Shown piece after piece: positions 62,147-64,000 of a stretch of 64,000 nt of DNA (its first letter is position 1; each line of letters starts with the position of its first letter). Source of the stretch: Mycolicibacterium flavescens (GTDB taxonomy: Bacteria > Actinomycetota > Actinomycetes > Mycobacteriales > Mycobacteriaceae); assembly GCA_900637135.1 (NCBI GenBank), contig LR134353.1, forward strand, positions 558,001-622,000, read 5' to 3'. The notes below the pieces were generated by a model. The model worked only from the letters and a program-made list of their open reading frames with translations. It was not told where the DNA came from and ran no database searches. The position numbers and the translations under genes were made by a program.

Positions 62147-62215
62147 CGTTCGATGGCCACCAGCCATCAGCGTGTTGTAAACCGTTGCGACACCTGCGGT
62201 TGCCACACTGACGGC

Positions 62216-62920
62216 GTGGCAGGACAGCTGATCGTCTCCCTCTCCGGCATCACCGATCGAACGATGCCCGACGTCGCAGACTTCTGCGCGCAGCTCGACG
62301 CCCGGGGTGTGCCGGTTTCGTTGCTGGTGGCGCCGAGGATCAAGGGCGGCTACCGGCTCGAGGAAGACGGCGCCACCGTCGAGTGGCTCGCCGCCCGGCG
62401 GGACTGCGGTGGCGCCATCGTGTTACACGGCTTCGACGAAGCCGCGACCAAGAAGCGCCGCGGCGAGTTCGCGACGCTGCCCGCACACGAGGCCGGCCTG
62501 CGGCTGATGGCCGCCGACCGCGTGATGGAGCACATGGGTCTGCGTACGCGGCTGTTCGCGGCACCGGGATGGACCGTATCCGATGGCACCGCACTGGTGC
62601 TGCCGCGCAGGGGCTTTCGTCTTCTCGCGGGGCTGACAGACATCACCGATTTGGTTCGCGGAGCGACTGTGCGGTCGCGCGTGCTCGGTGTCGGTGGAGG
62701 CTTCCTGCGCGAACCTTGGTGGTGCCGCACGCTGGTGCTGTCGGCCGAGCGGACGGCCCGGCGAGGCGGAATCGTACGAGTCGCCGTCGCCGCCCGCCAC
62801 TTGCGCAGGCCGGGCATCAGACACGCGATGCTCGACGCCGTCGACCTCGCACTCATGCACCGATGCGCGCCCGATGTCTACAAGTGGTGTCCGGACGCCG
62901 CAATGACCGCCGCCGCTTAG
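62216..62920 (+). CDS. DUF2334 protein (Rv0784-like), polysaccharide-deacetylase fold
   Basis: 234 residues from GTG 62216 (VAGQLIVSLSGI); the frame is open further upstream but that part has no family resemblance. Blocks LIVSLSGITDRT, APRIKGGY, IVLHGFDEA and LFAAPGWTVSDGT match DUF2334, related to carbohydrate deacetylases with one metal site (His in LHGFD). It is 69 bp after the peroxidase stop. Substrate unknown; a role in glycan or glycolipid modification is possible. Confidence 0.88.
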   Translation: MAGQLIVSLSGITDRTMPDVADFCAQLDARGVPVSLLVAPRIKGGYRLEEDGATVEWLAARRDCGGAIVLHGFDEAATKKRRGEFATLPAHEAGLRLMAADRVMEHMGLRTRLFAAPGWTVSDGTALVLPRRGFRLLAGLTDITDLVRGATVRSRVLGVGGGFLREPWWCRTLVLSAERTARRGGIVRVAVAARHLRRPGIRHAMLDAVDLALMHRCAPDVYKWCPDAAMTAAA

Positions 62921-62944
62921 CACCCGCCCGCTAACGTGGCGGCC

Positions 62945-64000
62945 ATGGCAGATGCTGACGTCATCGTCGTCGGAGCCGGGCTGGCGGGTCTGGTGGCGGC
63001 CTGCGAGTTGGTCGAGCGCGGCCGGCGCGTACTGATCGTCGACCAGGAGAACGCCAACAACATCGGCGGCCAGGCGTACTGGTCGTTCGGCGGGCTGTTC
63101 TTCGTCGACAGCCCGGAGCAGCGGCGGCTGGGTATCCGCGACAGCCACGAGCTGGCGCTTCAAGACTGGCTCGGCTCGGCGGGCTTCGACCGGCCGGAGG
63201 ACCACTGGCCGCGCCAATGGGCGTACGCCTACGTCGATTTCGCCGCCGGCGAGAAACGCGGCTGGCTGCGCGAACGCGGCCTGCAGACGTTCCCGCTCGT
63301 CGGGTGGGCCGAGCGCGGCGGATATGATGCGCGCGGACACGGCAACTCGGTGCCGCGATTCCACATCACCTGGGGCACCGGCCCCGCGATCGTCGACATC
63401 TTCGCTCGCCGGCTGACCGGGCGGGTCCGGTACGCGCACCGGCACAAGGTCGACGAGCTCATCGTCTCCAACGGTGCCGTCGTCGGCGTTCGCGGAACGG
63501 TGCTCGAACCCTCCGACGCGGCGCGCGGCGTGGCCACCTCGCGAGAACCGGTTGGACAGTTCGAATTTCGCGCCCAGGCGGTGATCGTTGCCAGTGGCGG
63601 TATCGGGGGCAACCACGACCTGGTGCGGCAGAACTGGCCCAACCGGATGGGCCGCGTGCCCGAACAGCTGCTGTCCGGCGTGCCCGCACACGTCGACGGG
63701 CGCATGATCGGCATCACCGAAGCGGCGGGGGCGCGGGTGATTAACCGTGACCGCATGTGGCACTACACCGAGGGCATCACGAATTACGACCCGATCTGGC
63801 CGCTGCACGGGATCCGCATCCTGCCCGGGCCGTCGTCACTGTGGTTGGACGCCAACGGCAACCGGCTGCCGTCGCCGTTGTATCCCGGCTTCGACACGCT
63901 CGGCACGCTCGAACACATCGCGCAGACCGGCCAGGACTACACCTGGTTCATCCTCAACGCCCGCATCATCGCCAAGGAGTTCGCGCTGTCGGGTCAGGAA
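62945..64000 (+). CDS. FAD-dependent oxidoreductase (Rv0785-like, KstD/fumarate-reductase family), 3' part missing
   Basis: 352 codons from ATG 62945 reach the right edge without a stop. N-terminal FAD loop VIVVGAGLAGLVAACELVERGRRVLIVDQE; then IGGQAYWSFGGLFFVDSPEQRR, typical of KstD-like and Rv0785-like flavoproteins. The second FAD region VIVASGGIGGNH is present. The family dehydrogenates steroids or related ketones, but Rv0785-like members have not been shown to. It starts 24 bp after the DUF2334 stop. Confidence 0.9.
   Translation, partial: MADADVIVVGAGLAGLVAACELVERGRRVLIVDQENANNIGGQAYWSFGGLFFVDSPEQRRLGIRDSHELALQDWLGSAGFDRPEDHWPRQWAYAYVDFAAGEKRGWLRERGLQTFPLVGWAERGGYDARGHGNSVPRFHITWGTGPAIVDIFARRLTGRVRYAHRHKVDELIVSNGAVVGVRGTVLEPSDAARGVATSREPVGQFEFRAQAVIVASGGIGGNHDLVRQNWPNRMGRVPEQLLSGVPAHVDGRMIGITEAAGARVINRDRMWHYTEGITNYDPIWPLHGIRILPGPSSLWLDANGNRLPSPLYPGFDTLGTLEHIAQTGQDYTWFILNARIIAKEFALSGQE

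Overview
The window is high-GC actinobacterial DNA that reads as a Mycobacterium, most likely a rapid-growing Mycolicibacterium-type species. About half of it (roughly 28-64 kb) follows the gene order of the M. tuberculosis Rv0756c-Rv0785 segment: a phoP-phoR two-component system, a HIT protein, the cyp51/ferredoxin/cyp123/adhB cluster, aldA and its SDR partner, purD, an Rv0774c-type esterase, purB, cyp126, purC, an intact oligopeptidase B (split into Rv0781/Rv0782 in M. tuberculosis) and an Rv0785-type flavoprotein cut by the right edge. These equivalences are recognised by eye from protein sequence and order; no search was run. No insertion sequence, prophage, integrase or CRISPR array was seen.

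Layout. 1-2.9 kb: a molybdenum hydroxylase large subunit (cut by the left edge) and its XdhC maturation factor, minus strand. 3-5.4 kb: an alpha/beta hydrolase and a WS/DGAT wax ester/triacylglycerol synthase. 5.4-14.9 kb: a mixed metabolic stretch with a P450, a VanX-like dipeptidase, a 39-residue zinc-ribbon protein, an MFS transporter, a TreS-like GH13 enzyme translationally coupled to a luciferase-like oxidoreductase, an NADPH-dependent reductase, a proline-rich cutinase, a carboxymuconolactone-decarboxylase-like protein and a beta-hydroxyacid dehydrogenase. 14.9-18.7 kb: a probable copper/haem-related cell-envelope operon (4-TM protein, PepSY protein with a His-rich loop, PCu(A)C lipoprotein, Tat-exported DyP peroxidase). 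18.9-21.5 kb: metE under a cobalamin riboswitch.

21.5-27.6 kb holds the most striking block: an RsbP-like PAS-PP2C phosphatase translationally coupled to an RsbQ-like hydrolase (the energy-stress pair of Bacillus subtilis), divergent from a SigF/SigB-family sigma factor that has a good SigF-type promoter in front of it, followed by a membrane Ser/Thr kinase with a DFN instead of DFG motif. The sigma and kinase genes are visibly less GC-rich and end beside a tRNA-Thr gene. Next come a protein built of about 13 ten-residue repeats, a candidate PhoP box, and phoP-phoR with three tandem 31-32 bp repeats between them.

31.8-44 kb is two divergent redox operons around a TetR gene: leftward tetR-cyp123-SDR-cyp51-ferredoxin-NTF2-like-adhB-NTF2-like-SDR with overlapping start and stop codons, and rightward aldA-SDR-dehydrogenase-CMD-unknown. 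Repeated GGACA/TGTCC palindromes sit at both promoters. 44-46.5 kb adds an orphan EspA/EspE-like protein, a TetR and a CYP125-like P450 with a CCATACACT-N9-AGTGTATGG operator. 46.6-64 kb is the purine/protease/peroxidase region, with a DoxX/TetR pair that shares a textbook divergent promoter and operator, and a 53-bp near-perfect cruciform. The window encodes five cytochromes P450 and four TetR regulators, in keeping with the lipid/sterol-oriented oxidative metabolism of mycobacteria.
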